This document shows, in pieces, positions 1 to 5,861 of a stretch of DNA of 5,931 nt. Numbering within the stretch: position 1 is the first letter of the stretch; each line of letters opens with the position of its first letter. The position numbers and the translations under genes were made by a program. This stretch comes from CAZAGT01 sp964484515 (GTDB taxonomy: Bacteria > Desulfobacterota > DSM-4660 > Desulfatiglandales > HGW-15), in the NCBI GenBank assembly GCA_964484515.1, contig CAZAGT010000317.1:1-5931 (forward strand), in the 5' to 3' direction. The notes below the pieces were generated by a model. It had not been told where the DNA came from and ran no database searches. It worked only from the letters and a program-made list of their open reading frames with translations.

Positions 1-614
1 ATGCCATACAGCTCTGCGATATTCTCCGCGGTGACCCCCATATGATAGCCATAGAGGATCTCAAACAAGCCGTCGAAGACCATGAGATCCATCAACTCAG
101 CATTATTCATACGCGCCCCCCAACGTGCCGTCGGAACGGCATAGGGAATGAGGCTCATATTCTCCATGCCGCCGGCGATCACAATGTCCGCCTCACCCGA
201 CCGGATCGCTTGAACGGCCAGAGACAATGCCTTCATCCCCGAGGCGCAGACCTTATTCACCGTGAACGCCGGCGTCTCCTTGGAGATGCCGGCCTTGATC
301 GTCGATTGGCGCGCTACGTTCTGTCCCTGCCCGGCCCCGACGACATTGCCCATAATGACCTCGTCGACCTGGATCGGCTGGAGGTGCTCGTCATAGTCGT
401 AGAAACTCTGCTCGAGGTCGATCCTACCCTTCCCTTTGAGGAGATCCGGGTCTAGCTTTGTCAACGCCTCCGTGGCGATGGGCCGCAGTCCGCCCCTTTT
501 CAATGTCTCTTTGAGGACCAAGGCGCCCAACTCTACAACAGGCGTGGTCTTCAGACTTCCGCCAAAGGCGCCCACCGGGGTCCTGGCGCCACTCACAATC
601 ACCACATCAGGCAT
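1..614 (-). CDS. Thiolase (acetyl-CoA acetyltransferase family), 3' end cut by window edge
   Basis: Translating the minus strand from the ATG at 614-612 gives 204 codons open to the left edge, so only the N-terminal half is present. The start MPDVVIVSGARTPVGAFGG is the usual thiolase opening, and NKVCASGMKA carries the acyl-accepting nucleophile, here Cys123. GQGQNVARQ, AGGMENMS and the YHMGVTAE segment follow in normal thiolase order. The C-terminal His and Cys motifs lie outside the window. Residues about 44-82 hold roughly 35 extra residues compared with the neighbouring thiolase (Cys123 against Cys88), rich in charged residues and containing FYDYDEHLQP. The family performs thiolytic cleavage of 3-ketoacyl-CoA or condensation of two acetyl-CoA; which direction applies cannot be read here. 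It is the second gene of a minus-strand operon, 29 nt after the first. The start is supported by an AGGAG at 624-628. Confidence 0.93.
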   Translation of the reverse strand, partial: MPDVVIVSGARTPVGAFGGSLKTTPVVELGALVLKETLKRGGLRPIATEALTKLDPDLLKGKGRIDLEQSFYDYDEHLQPIQVDEVIMGNVVGAGQGQNVARQSTIKAGISKETPAFTVNKVCASGMKALSLAVQAIRSGEADIVIAGGMENMSLIPYAVPTARWGARMNNAELMDLMVFDGLFEILYGYHMGVTAENIAELYG

Positions 615-623
615 TATGTCGCT

Positions 624-633
624 CTCCTCTCCT
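624..633 (-). promoter_or_regulatory. Ribosome binding site of the downstream thiolase
   Basis: On the minus strand two successive AGGAG motifs (629-633 and 624-628) precede the ATG at 614-612. The nearer one leaves 9 nt of spacing. They lie wholly in the 29-nt gap after the upstream thiolase stop, which supports both the start choice and co-translation from one transcript. Confidence 0.75.
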
Positions 634-643
634 GTCTCATTGA

Positions 644-1831
644 CTACATGTTGTAGACGACGAGCGTCACCGCCTCCCCGCCTCCCAGACAGAGACTGGC
701 CTCACCCACTTCAGCTCCGGTGTCGCGCATGGCATATATCAGGGTCGTCAATATCCGTGCGCCGCTCGCACCTATGGGGTGACCCAAGGCAACAGAACCG
801 CCGCGGACGTTCACCTTTGCAGGGTCGATATCAAGCTCCCTATTGACAGCGACGGACGAGGCGCTAAACGCCTCGTTGATCTCGTGCAGATCCACATCCG
901 ATACCTGGAGCCCCTCCTTTGCCAAGACTTTCGGTATCGATAGGATCGGCGCCGCAAGGACGTATTTCATGTCCAGGCCGGCCGCCCCTTGGGCTCCAAC
1001 ACGAACGAGTGGACGGCAGCCCAAGGCCTCCGCTTTCTCTCGTGACATCAGCACCAAAGCCGCCGCACCATCACTAATCTTCGATGCGTTGCCGGCGGTC
1101 ACCGATCCCTCTTTCTTAAAGACAGGTTTAAGCCTTGCCAAGGCCTCCAGGCTGGTCTTCGGTTCTCTCAAGGGAATCTCGTCAACCTCAAATACCTTCA
1201 TTTCCTTTTTGGGTATCGTAACCTTTACAGGTACGATCTCTTGCGCAAAGACGCCGGCTTCGATCGAGTTCCATGCCCTTTGGTAGGATTCGAAGGCAAA
1301 CTGATCCATATCGCTACGCGTCACTCCATATTTTTCTGCTACCAGCTCCGCGCTCATCCCCATATGGAAATCGTTGACATGATCCCACAGCCCGTCGTCG
1401 ACCATCCCGTCTATGATCTGGCCGTGATTCATCCGGTATCCCGTCCGGGCCTTCTCCATGAGATAGGGGCAAAGATCCATGTTTTCCTGTCCCCCGGCGA
1501 CGACCACCTCAGCATCTCCGCAGCGAATCGCTTGAGCCGCCAACATGACGGCCTTGAGGCCCGAGCCACAGACCTTGTTCACCGTGGTGGCTCCCACGGC
1601 CCACGGCAAACCCGCCCTGATCATCGACTGTCTGGCCGGGTTTTGCCCCAACCCGTGAGGCAGCACACACCCCATGATGACTTCGTCGACATCGTCGTCC
1701 CGTAATCCGGCCCGCCCAATGGCCTCCCTGATCACTGAGGCCCCCAGATCGGTCGCTGATACGGAGCGCAGGGCGCCACCGAAGTCACCAATCGCTGTAC
1801 GGCATGCGCTCACGATCACCACATCATTCAT
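644..1831 (-). CDS. Thiolase, complete (acetyl-CoA C-acetyltransferase / 3-ketoacyl-CoA thiolase)
   Basis: This 395-residue protein is of normal length for a biosynthetic or degradative thiolase. All catalytic motifs are visible: NKVCGSGLKA with nucleophile Cys88, INEAF with Asn319, GHPIGASGAR with His351, and CLGGGEA with the second catalytic Cys381. The last motif departs slightly from the common CxGGGxG because Ala387 replaces the glycine. The reading frame stays open to an earlier start at 1870, but MNDVVIVSACRTAIG at 1831 is the family's normal N-terminus and has a strong GGGAGGAG 5 nt upstream, so 1831 is chosen. The family interconverts acetoacetyl-CoA or longer 3-ketoacyl-CoA with acetyl-CoA; chain-length preference is not visible. 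It is the first gene of an operon with the second thiolase, under the promoter at 1964-1993. Stop is TAG at 646-644. Confidence 0.96.
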   Translation of the reverse strand: MNDVVIVSACRTAIGDFGGALRSVSATDLGASVIREAIGRAGLRDDDVDEVIMGCVLPHGLGQNPARQSMIRAGLPWAVGATTVNKVCGSGLKAVMLAAQAIRCGDAEVVVAGGQENMDLCPYLMEKARTGYRMNHGQIIDGMVDDGLWDHVNDFHMGMSAELVAEKYGVTRSDMDQFAFESYQRAWNSIEAGVFAQEIVPVKVTIPKKEMKVFEVDEIPLREPKTSLEALARLKPVFKKEGSVTAGNASKISDGAAALVLMSREKAEALGCRPLVRVGAQGAAGLDMKYVLAAPILSIPKVLAKEGLQVSDVDLHEINEAFSASSVAVNRELDIDPAKVNVRGGSVALGHPIGASGARILTTLIYAMRDTGAEVGEASLCLGGGEAVTLVVYNM

Positions 1832-1836
1832 GCGCT

Positions 1837-1844
1837 CTCCTCCC
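1837..1844 (-). promoter_or_regulatory. Ribosome binding site that fixes the thiolase start at 1831
   Basis: The minus strand reads GGGAGGAG followed by 5 nt and then the ATG at 1831. This near-perfect Shine-Dalgarno rules out the longer reading from 1870, which has no comparable signal. Confidence 0.85.
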
Positions 1845-1963
1845 GGAATTCGGATCTTTGAGAGGCCCAAAGATCGGAAGAAACCGCTTCATGCTTGGTT
1901 TCTCTGGGATACTCCTGACGACATCTCCTTAGATCGCAAGAAAGCAGTTTTCACAGAAATCCG

Positions 1964-1993
1964 TATATAAGAAGACAATCAATTTGGAGTCAA
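1964..1993 (-). promoter_or_regulatory. Sigma70-like promoter for the thiolase operon
   Basis: On the minus strand, TTGACT (1993-1988) is followed by 18 nt and TATATA (1969-1964), or by 17 nt and TTATAT (1970-1965). Both boxes are close to consensus. The predicted transcript would start near 1957, leaving an untranslated leader of about 125 nt before the thiolase ATG. It is the best promoter match in the intergenic region for leftward transcription. Confidence 0.6.
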
Positions 1994-2004
1994 GACAAAT
2001 TGAT
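1978..2004. promoter_or_regulatory. Inverted repeat, candidate operator of the thiolase promoter
   Basis: ATCAATTT (1978-1985) and AAATTGAT (1997-2004) form a perfect 8-bp inverted repeat separated by 11 nt, so half-site centres are 19 bp apart, close to two helical turns. It covers the -35 hexamer and part of the spacer of the leftward promoter, where a dimeric repressor would block RNA polymerase. TetR- or GntR-type regulators of fatty acid metabolism bind such sites in other bacteria. The identity of any regulator here is inference. Confidence 0.45.
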
Positions 2005-2031
2005 CCGCGCGTAGACTCTCCTGGATTTTCC

Positions 2032-2059
2032 TTGACAATCCTCTTGTCCGGTCGATAGT
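2032..2059 (+). promoter_or_regulatory. Candidate rightward promoter for the aminotransferase-kinase operon
   Basis: A consensus TTGACA at 2032-2037 is followed after 16 nt by GATAGT (2054-2059), four of six matches to TATAAT. Transcription would start just before the repeat element at 2071 and run through it, giving a leader of about 365 nt. A small inverted repeat GACAA-N5-TTGTC (2034-2048) overlaps the -35 box. No better promoter was seen between 2287 and 2430, but the -10 box is weak. Confidence 0.35.
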
Positions 2060-2070
2060 TATTTCTTTAA

Positions 2071-2286
2071 AGGCTGTCGGAAAACACCCATCTGTCCCGA
2101 TGGAATCGGGATTACCTTCATCCCTCGTCACTGCGGCATACTTCTAGGTACGCCTCATTCCTCGGGATTTCTTTACCTTCGCTTCGCTCGGCTCAGTCCC
2201 CACCCCTTTGGGGCGGGTCCCCGGTTTCGGAAGCCTTACATCTGGGCATTTTCCATCAGCCTCTCAGGAGGAGGTTTTTCGACAGT
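2071..2286. repeat. MITE-like palindromic repeat element, about 216 bp
   Basis: The element begins AGGCTGTCGGAAAAC at 2071. Near its other end, on the opposite strand, it has two inverted versions of that start: CTGTCGAAAAAC (2285-2274), 11 of 12 matches to 2074-2085, and AGGCTGATGGAAAA (2262-2249). Inside are smaller dyads: TCCCGAT-GGA-ATCGGGA (2096-2112) and CCCC-TTT-GGGG (2203-2213). No protein is encoded. The end near 2217-2286 recurs inverted at 5862-5931, and the start recurs diverged at 5584, so this is a dispersed family. Terminal inverted repeats, small size and no coding capacity fit a non-autonomous mobile element or a large REP-like sequence. Target-site duplications were not identified. 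It sits in the leader of the rightward operon. Confidence 0.7.
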
Positions 2287-2413
2287 TTCCTAGAAACCAT
2301 CAAAAAAGGGGCGAAACTCAATAACGCTGTGGGGTCCTCAACTGATCCCAACTTACATCCTGGTGTTTGATCGAGGTTCCAAGCGCCAACCTCAAAACAC
2401 ACAAACGAAGAGC

Positions 2414-2429
2414 GAGAAGGGCGTAGGAG
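2414..2429 (+). promoter_or_regulatory. Ribosome binding region of the aminotransferase, unusual spacing
   Basis: The clearest Shine-Dalgarno, AGGAG at 2425-2429, leaves only 1 nt before the ATG at 2431, which is too close for normal initiation. A second purine-rich stretch, GAGAAGG at 2414-2420, leaves 10 nt and is the more likely site. The N-terminal sequence looks conserved in type, so the start at 2431 is retained. Confidence 0.4.
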
Positions 2430-2430
2430 T

Positions 2431-3744
2431 ATGAATCCGATTGCATCGGAGTTAAATAATACCATCAAGAAAGGCAACGTTCACGTCTATGAGATGTTGT
2501 CTGCGGTGGGAAAAGATCTCTTTTTCCCAAAAGGTATTCTCTCGCAGAGCGCGGAGGCCAAGGAGAAGGCTCACCGATTCAATGCCACGATCGGGATGGC
2601 CATGGAAAAGGGCCGAACCATGCACCAGCTTTCCGTCATGGCTTCCATCTCCGGTCTCCAGCCTGAAGAGGCCCTCTCCTATGCGCCTTCATTTGGGCTT
2701 CCGGCGCTCCGCAAGGCGTGGAGGAAGGAAATACTCCATAAGAACCCTTCTTTGAGCGAGAGCGCGATCAGCCTCCCCGTGGTAACCCATGCCATTACTC
2801 ATGCCCTCAGTGTGGTCTCCGACATGTGGGTCGATCCGGAGGACGTCATTATTCTCCCCGATAAGATGTGGGGAAACTACAACATGATATTTTGTGTCCG
2901 CAATCGTGCCAGGATTGCCCACTACCCTCTGTTCGATCAGCACGGGAAGTTCAACCTCGCCGGCTTCGAGGCGTGCCTCCGTTCAGAGGCCGCTAGCAAA
3001 GAGAAGGTCATTGCATTGTTGAACTTTCCCAACAATCCTACGGGATACTCGCCGACACCCCAAGAAGCGGACGGCTTGGCCGACATCATGACTACCGTCG
3101 CAAAGGAGGGCACGAATATCCTCGCAATCACGGACGACGCCTACTTCGGGCTCTTCTATGAAGAAGACATCCTCAAGGAATCAGTGTTCACCCGCCTCCT
3201 GAATCGTGAACCGAGGCTCATGCCCATCAAGCTCGACGGAGTGACGAAGGAGAACTACGCCTGGGGCTTGCGGGTCGGATTTGTCACGTACGGCCCTCAT
3301 ATGGGTGAGGCCGATCCGAAGGGTGTCTATGAGGCCCTTGAGAAGAAGACGGCGGGCGCGGTCAGAGGCTCCATTTCGAATGCATCCCACCTCTCACAGT
3401 CGATAATGCTCAAGTCGCTACAATCAGAACATTATCAAAGGGAGAAGAACGAGAAATTTGAGATCATGCAGGCACGCGCGCAAGAGGTCAAGCGGGTACT
3501 TGCCGACCCGAAGTATAGTCAAACATGGGAAGCCTATCCCTTCAACTCAGGTTATTTCATGTGCCTTAAGTTGAAATCTGTGGATGCCGAGACCCTGAGG
3601 ACCCACCTCCTAGAAAAGTACGGTGTCGGTCTCATCTCCTTGGGAAAAAGCGATCTGAGAGTGGCCTTTTCGTGCATCGAAAAGGCTGATGTCACAGCGC
3701 TCTTCGATACCATCCTCCAAGCTGCGACCGACTTAACCACGTAG
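2431..3744 (+). CDS. PLP-dependent class I/II aminotransferase (fold type I)
   Basis: The 437-residue protein shows the aspartate-aminotransferase fold signatures in order: Trp147 in KMWGNY, the cofactor-ring stacking position; NFPNNPTGY with Asn202; ITDDAYFG with Asp235, which binds the pyridine nitrogen, and Tyr238; Lys273 in GVTKENYAWGLRVGF, the Schiff-base lysine five residues before the glycine of the GLRVG motif; Arg281; and Arg410 in DLRVAFS, the equivalent of the alpha-carboxylate-binding arginine. All catalytic residues are present, so it should transfer amino groups between an amino acid and a 2-oxoacid in the cytosol. The substrate cannot be read. It is about 40 residues longer than typical members because of an N-terminal region (about 1-60, with FFPKGILSQSAEAKEKAHRF). 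The kinase gene follows after 2 nt, so the two are almost certainly co-transcribed. Confidence 0.93.
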   Translation: MNPIASELNNTIKKGNVHVYEMLSAVGKDLFFPKGILSQSAEAKEKAHRFNATIGMAMEKGRTMHQLSVMASISGLQPEEALSYAPSFGLPALRKAWRKEILHKNPSLSESAISLPVVTHAITHALSVVSDMWVDPEDVIILPDKMWGNYNMIFCVRNRARIAHYPLFDQHGKFNLAGFEACLRSEAASKEKVIALLNFPNNPTGYSPTPQEADGLADIMTTVAKEGTNILAITDDAYFGLFYEEDILKESVFTRLLNREPRLMPIKLDGVTKENYAWGLRVGFVTYGPHMGEADPKGVYEALEKKTAGAVRGSISNASHLSQSIMLKSLQSEHYQREKNEKFEIMQARAQEVKRVLADPKYSQTWEAYPFNSGYFMCLKLKSVDAETLRTHLLEKYGVGLISLGKSDLRVAFSCIEKADVTALFDTILQAATDLTT

Positions 3745-3746
3745 CC

Positions 3747-5648
3747 ATGTGGAGAGATCTCTCGAAATTTAGAGACGCCATCCAAAAAGAGGACTGGGCT
3801 CAGGAAAGCGATCTCCAACCGGAGTTTTGGGATCGGCTGATCGAATGGATCCAAGGACAGATCCTCCCTGAGTTCTTAGACCACATTACCCATCAAGTTG
3901 ACGACATTATCAAGATCAGCCCGGACCTCTCCGAGCCGGAAATCCTGGAGTTTGTCAACCGGTACATGGTGAATTCACTGGCTGCCCACTCTGCCTCCGT
4001 CCGTATCTACGACCCGAATACCGCCCAAATGCTCTCCTATGGTTCTTACCCCCCCGAAGAGGCCTCCAGAGAGCCCTACATCCCCTTGGAGAGGAGTGTC
4101 GCCGGTGTTGTCGTGAAAACCCGTGAACCCTATCTCGTCCCCAACATCATGAAAGAAGAGCTCTATCGTGATAAGGGTGTTATTGAACGTAAGGGGACCC
4201 ACTCACTGATGGCCATTCCGCTCGCGATCCCACGTTTCTTTCCGCATGAGCGGGATACCGCCGGCGTGATTCAGATCTACTATCATGAAATCGACCGCGT
4301 ATTTACACCGGTCGAGGTTCGGATGGCCGAGCTCATGGCCCGCCGGCTTAGCTTTGTTATCGCGCGCAAGAAAATACTCTCCCTTACAAAGATGAATGAG
4401 AAGAAGGAGGCCATCGTACGGGAGATCTTCTCAAAACTCGGGGCGCGCGAGGGCGTCAAGATGAAAGACGTCTTCAATCGGGTCATCCCCGAGCTCGCCG
4501 ATATGATCAATGTCCAGAGCTGCGCCCTTTTTTCGGTCGCCGACGATCTCGAACATGTGACCCTCGAGGCGGGTTATCCTGACGACACGGGTTATCATGG
4601 CATCGGCAGTAGAATCCCGATCAAGACTGAGGCGGTCCTTGATCTCATCATAAATCGACGCGACCATATCCGATGGTCCCCTTACGACCTGGTGACTCAA
4701 TCCTATGTGGTCGTCATGGATCCCTTGAAGAGCGAACTGGTCTCCGATAAGGTCAAAAAGCTCGCGGCACGACATAATATCAATTCTATCCTCTACTTTC
4801 CGCTCCACGTGGGCGATGAAATCACCCACCTCATGACCTTCGACGCCTTGGATCAGCGAACCCAATACTCGGAGGAGGATATTGAGGTCCTGTTGTTTCT
4901 CGGTCGCGAGTTGATGAAGGCCCAACGGATGGAACGACTTGATGATATCCTGCATGATTTCAAAAATCCGGCCATCGCGACGGCCGGTTTTGCTCGTCGG
5001 CTAAAGAGGCTTTTGGAGCAAAAGGACTTGGGGGAAGACGAGACGACCATTACCAAATACGTGGATATCCTAATGGAGGAAACCAGCCGTCTTCAGGAGA
5101 TGGCTTTAAGCCTCTACCACATTGGAAAAGAGCAGCTCGTGGATCTGTCCGCAGTCCTGCGTAAACGATTTGATATCAACAAAGAGGCCATCAAGGAACA
5201 ACTGAAGCAGAATGTTACTCTGAAAGAAGGACCATTCCAGGATGCGCTTTACGTGAGATGCTATCCTCTTCACTTGGAGCGAATTCTCGATAACCTTTTG
5301 AACAATGCGACCAATGCCATTCCCCTCCAGGGAGGACTCCTTTCTATCCGTACCTATAAAGAGGGGGACTGGGCCTGCGCGGAAATCACGAATACGGGGC
5401 TCATATCCGAGGAGGAGCGTTTGAGACTACTCGAAGGCGAAGGGCAAGGTCGCGGCCTCTATATTACGCATCGTATCATCCGCCTTCTTAAAGGTCGGAT
5501 CGACATTCAGGTCGGGAGGGATACGACCACCTTAGTCGTATTCCTCCCGATGTGGTTCGATCGGGACCCGTCCATTTCTGCTGAGGCTGTCGGAAAACGC
5601 CCCTCTGCTCCGACCTTATCAGGACCACCCTCATCCACGCCCGGTTGA
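3747..5648 (+). CDS. Cytoplasmic GAF-GAF sensor histidine kinase with repeat-derived C-terminus
   Basis: This 633-residue protein has no signal peptide or membrane segment. Residues about 65-210 and 240-392 look like two GAF domains, of the kind that sense small molecules or redox state. A HisKA-like helix follows with ILHDFKNPA, phosphoacceptor His403. The ATPase domain has an N-box ERILDNLLNNATNA (Asn516, Asn520) and a glycine loop GEGQGRGLYITHRI (566-571), but the G1 box reads ITNTGLI (547-553), with Asn549 where Asp is usual and Ile553 where Gly is usual. The lid between the boxes is only about 14 residues. Related kinases can carry such changes, so activity is not excluded. The ATG lies 2 nt after the aminotransferase stop with no good Shine-Dalgarno, suggesting translational coupling. 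Residues about 613-633 are encoded by a repeat starting at 5584. No partner response regulator is present. Confidence 0.9.
   Translation: MWRDLSKFRDAIQKEDWAQESDLQPEFWDRLIEWIQGQILPEFLDHITHQVDDIIKISPDLSEPEILEFVNRYMVNSLAAHSASVRIYDPNTAQMLSYGSYPPEEASREPYIPLERSVAGVVVKTREPYLVPNIMKEELYRDKGVIERKGTHSLMAIPLAIPRFFPHERDTAGVIQIYYHEIDRVFTPVEVRMAELMARRLSFVIARKKILSLTKMNEKKEAIVREIFSKLGAREGVKMKDVFNRVIPELADMINVQSCALFSVADDLEHVTLEAGYPDDTGYHGIGSRIPIKTEAVLDLIINRRDHIRWSPYDLVTQSYVVVMDPLKSELVSDKVKKLAARHNINSILYFPLHVGDEITHLMTFDALDQRTQYSEEDIEVLLFLGRELMKAQRMERLDDILHDFKNPAIATAGFARRLKRLLEQKDLGEDETTITKYVDILMEETSRLQEMALSLYHIGKEQLVDLSAVLRKRFDINKEAIKEQLKQNVTLKEGPFQDALYVRCYPLHLERILDNLLNNATNAIPLQGGLLSIRTYKEGDWACAEITNTGLISEEERLRLLEGEGQGRGLYITHRIIRLLKGRIDIQVGRDTTTLVVFLPMWFDRDPSISAEAVGKRPSAPTLSGPPSSTPG
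5512..5550 (+). other. Strong hairpin inside the 3' end of the kinase gene
   Basis: Arms 5512-5527 and 5535-5550 can form a 16-bp stem with one G-T wobble and a 7-nt loop (CACCTTA). It lies in codons for GRDTTTLVVFLPM, the last strand of the ATPase domain, and is not followed by a T-run. It could affect mRNA decay or translation near the end of the operon, or could be a coincidence of codon choice. Confidence 0.5.
5584..5648 (+). repeat. Diverged copy of the repeat start, fused to the kinase 3' end
   Basis: The 15 bases AGGCTGTCGGAAAAC at 5584-5598 are identical to 2071-2085. Similarity then continues with scattered mismatches for about 50 bp more (CCC-TCTG, CCGA, GGA-ACC, TCATCC in register). 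This stretch encodes the final residues of the kinase from Glu613 and its TGA stop. The matching other end of the element was not found before 5861, so this copy is partial or strongly diverged. Confidence 0.6.
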
Positions 5649-5861
5649 ATTCTCGCTGTGCGAGAGGGCGAAGCCGATTTAACAGGGTAAGTCCTTGCAG
5701 CGTAGATGAACGGCTCAGGGCGGAGGGCGTAAGGCACAAGGATTTTGACGAGGCCGTCACACACGAGGTCCGAGGAAGAACCGTTAGAGATTCCCATCTC
5801 GGCTCTCATCGTCGGTCGGTACAATAGATCAGACGGGGCATGCTTTCAAAAGTCTAAAGAG
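5649..5861. other. Non-coding stretch after the kinase, no credible gene
   Basis: These 213 bases hold no convincing gene. A 6-bp hairpin TCTCGC-TGT-GCGAGA sits at 5651-5665, just after the kinase stop, but lacks the T-run of an intrinsic terminator. A minus-strand frame is open through this stretch and into the kinase, but it starts at TTG, has no good ribosome binding site and reads the repeat. The stretch is probably a degraded repeat or insertion remnant. Confidence 0.4.

Noticed and set aside
42..455. Plus-strand open frame of 137 codons at the left edge
   Set aside because: It is antisense to the partial thiolase, which is clearly coding on the minus strand.
1241..1705. Plus-strand open frame of 154 codons inside the complete thiolase
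   Set aside because: It is a shadow of the thiolase gene, whose catalytic motifs are all on the minus strand.
1832..1870. Extended N-terminus of the complete thiolase (13 extra residues)
   Set aside because: The strong GGGAGGAG lies immediately upstream of the 1831 ATG, and MNDVVIVSA is the normal family start.
2071..2286. Riboswitch or structured RNA leader of the aminotransferase
   Set aside because: The structure is explained by a dispersed repeat family with copies elsewhere in the window, and no known riboswitch core was recognised.
4431..4955. Minus-strand open frame of 174 codons inside the kinase gene
   Set aside because: It is antisense to the second GAF domain, which has clear coding character, and it shows no recognisable domain.
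5651..5665. Possible intrinsic terminator of the kinase operon
   Set aside because: The stem is only 6 bp and no T-run follows on either strand.
5507..5824. Minus-strand open frame of 105 codons overlapping the kinase 3' end
   Set aside because: It begins at TTG without a good ribosome binding site, overlaps the kinase antisense, reads the repeat, and has low-complexity composition with no recognised domain.
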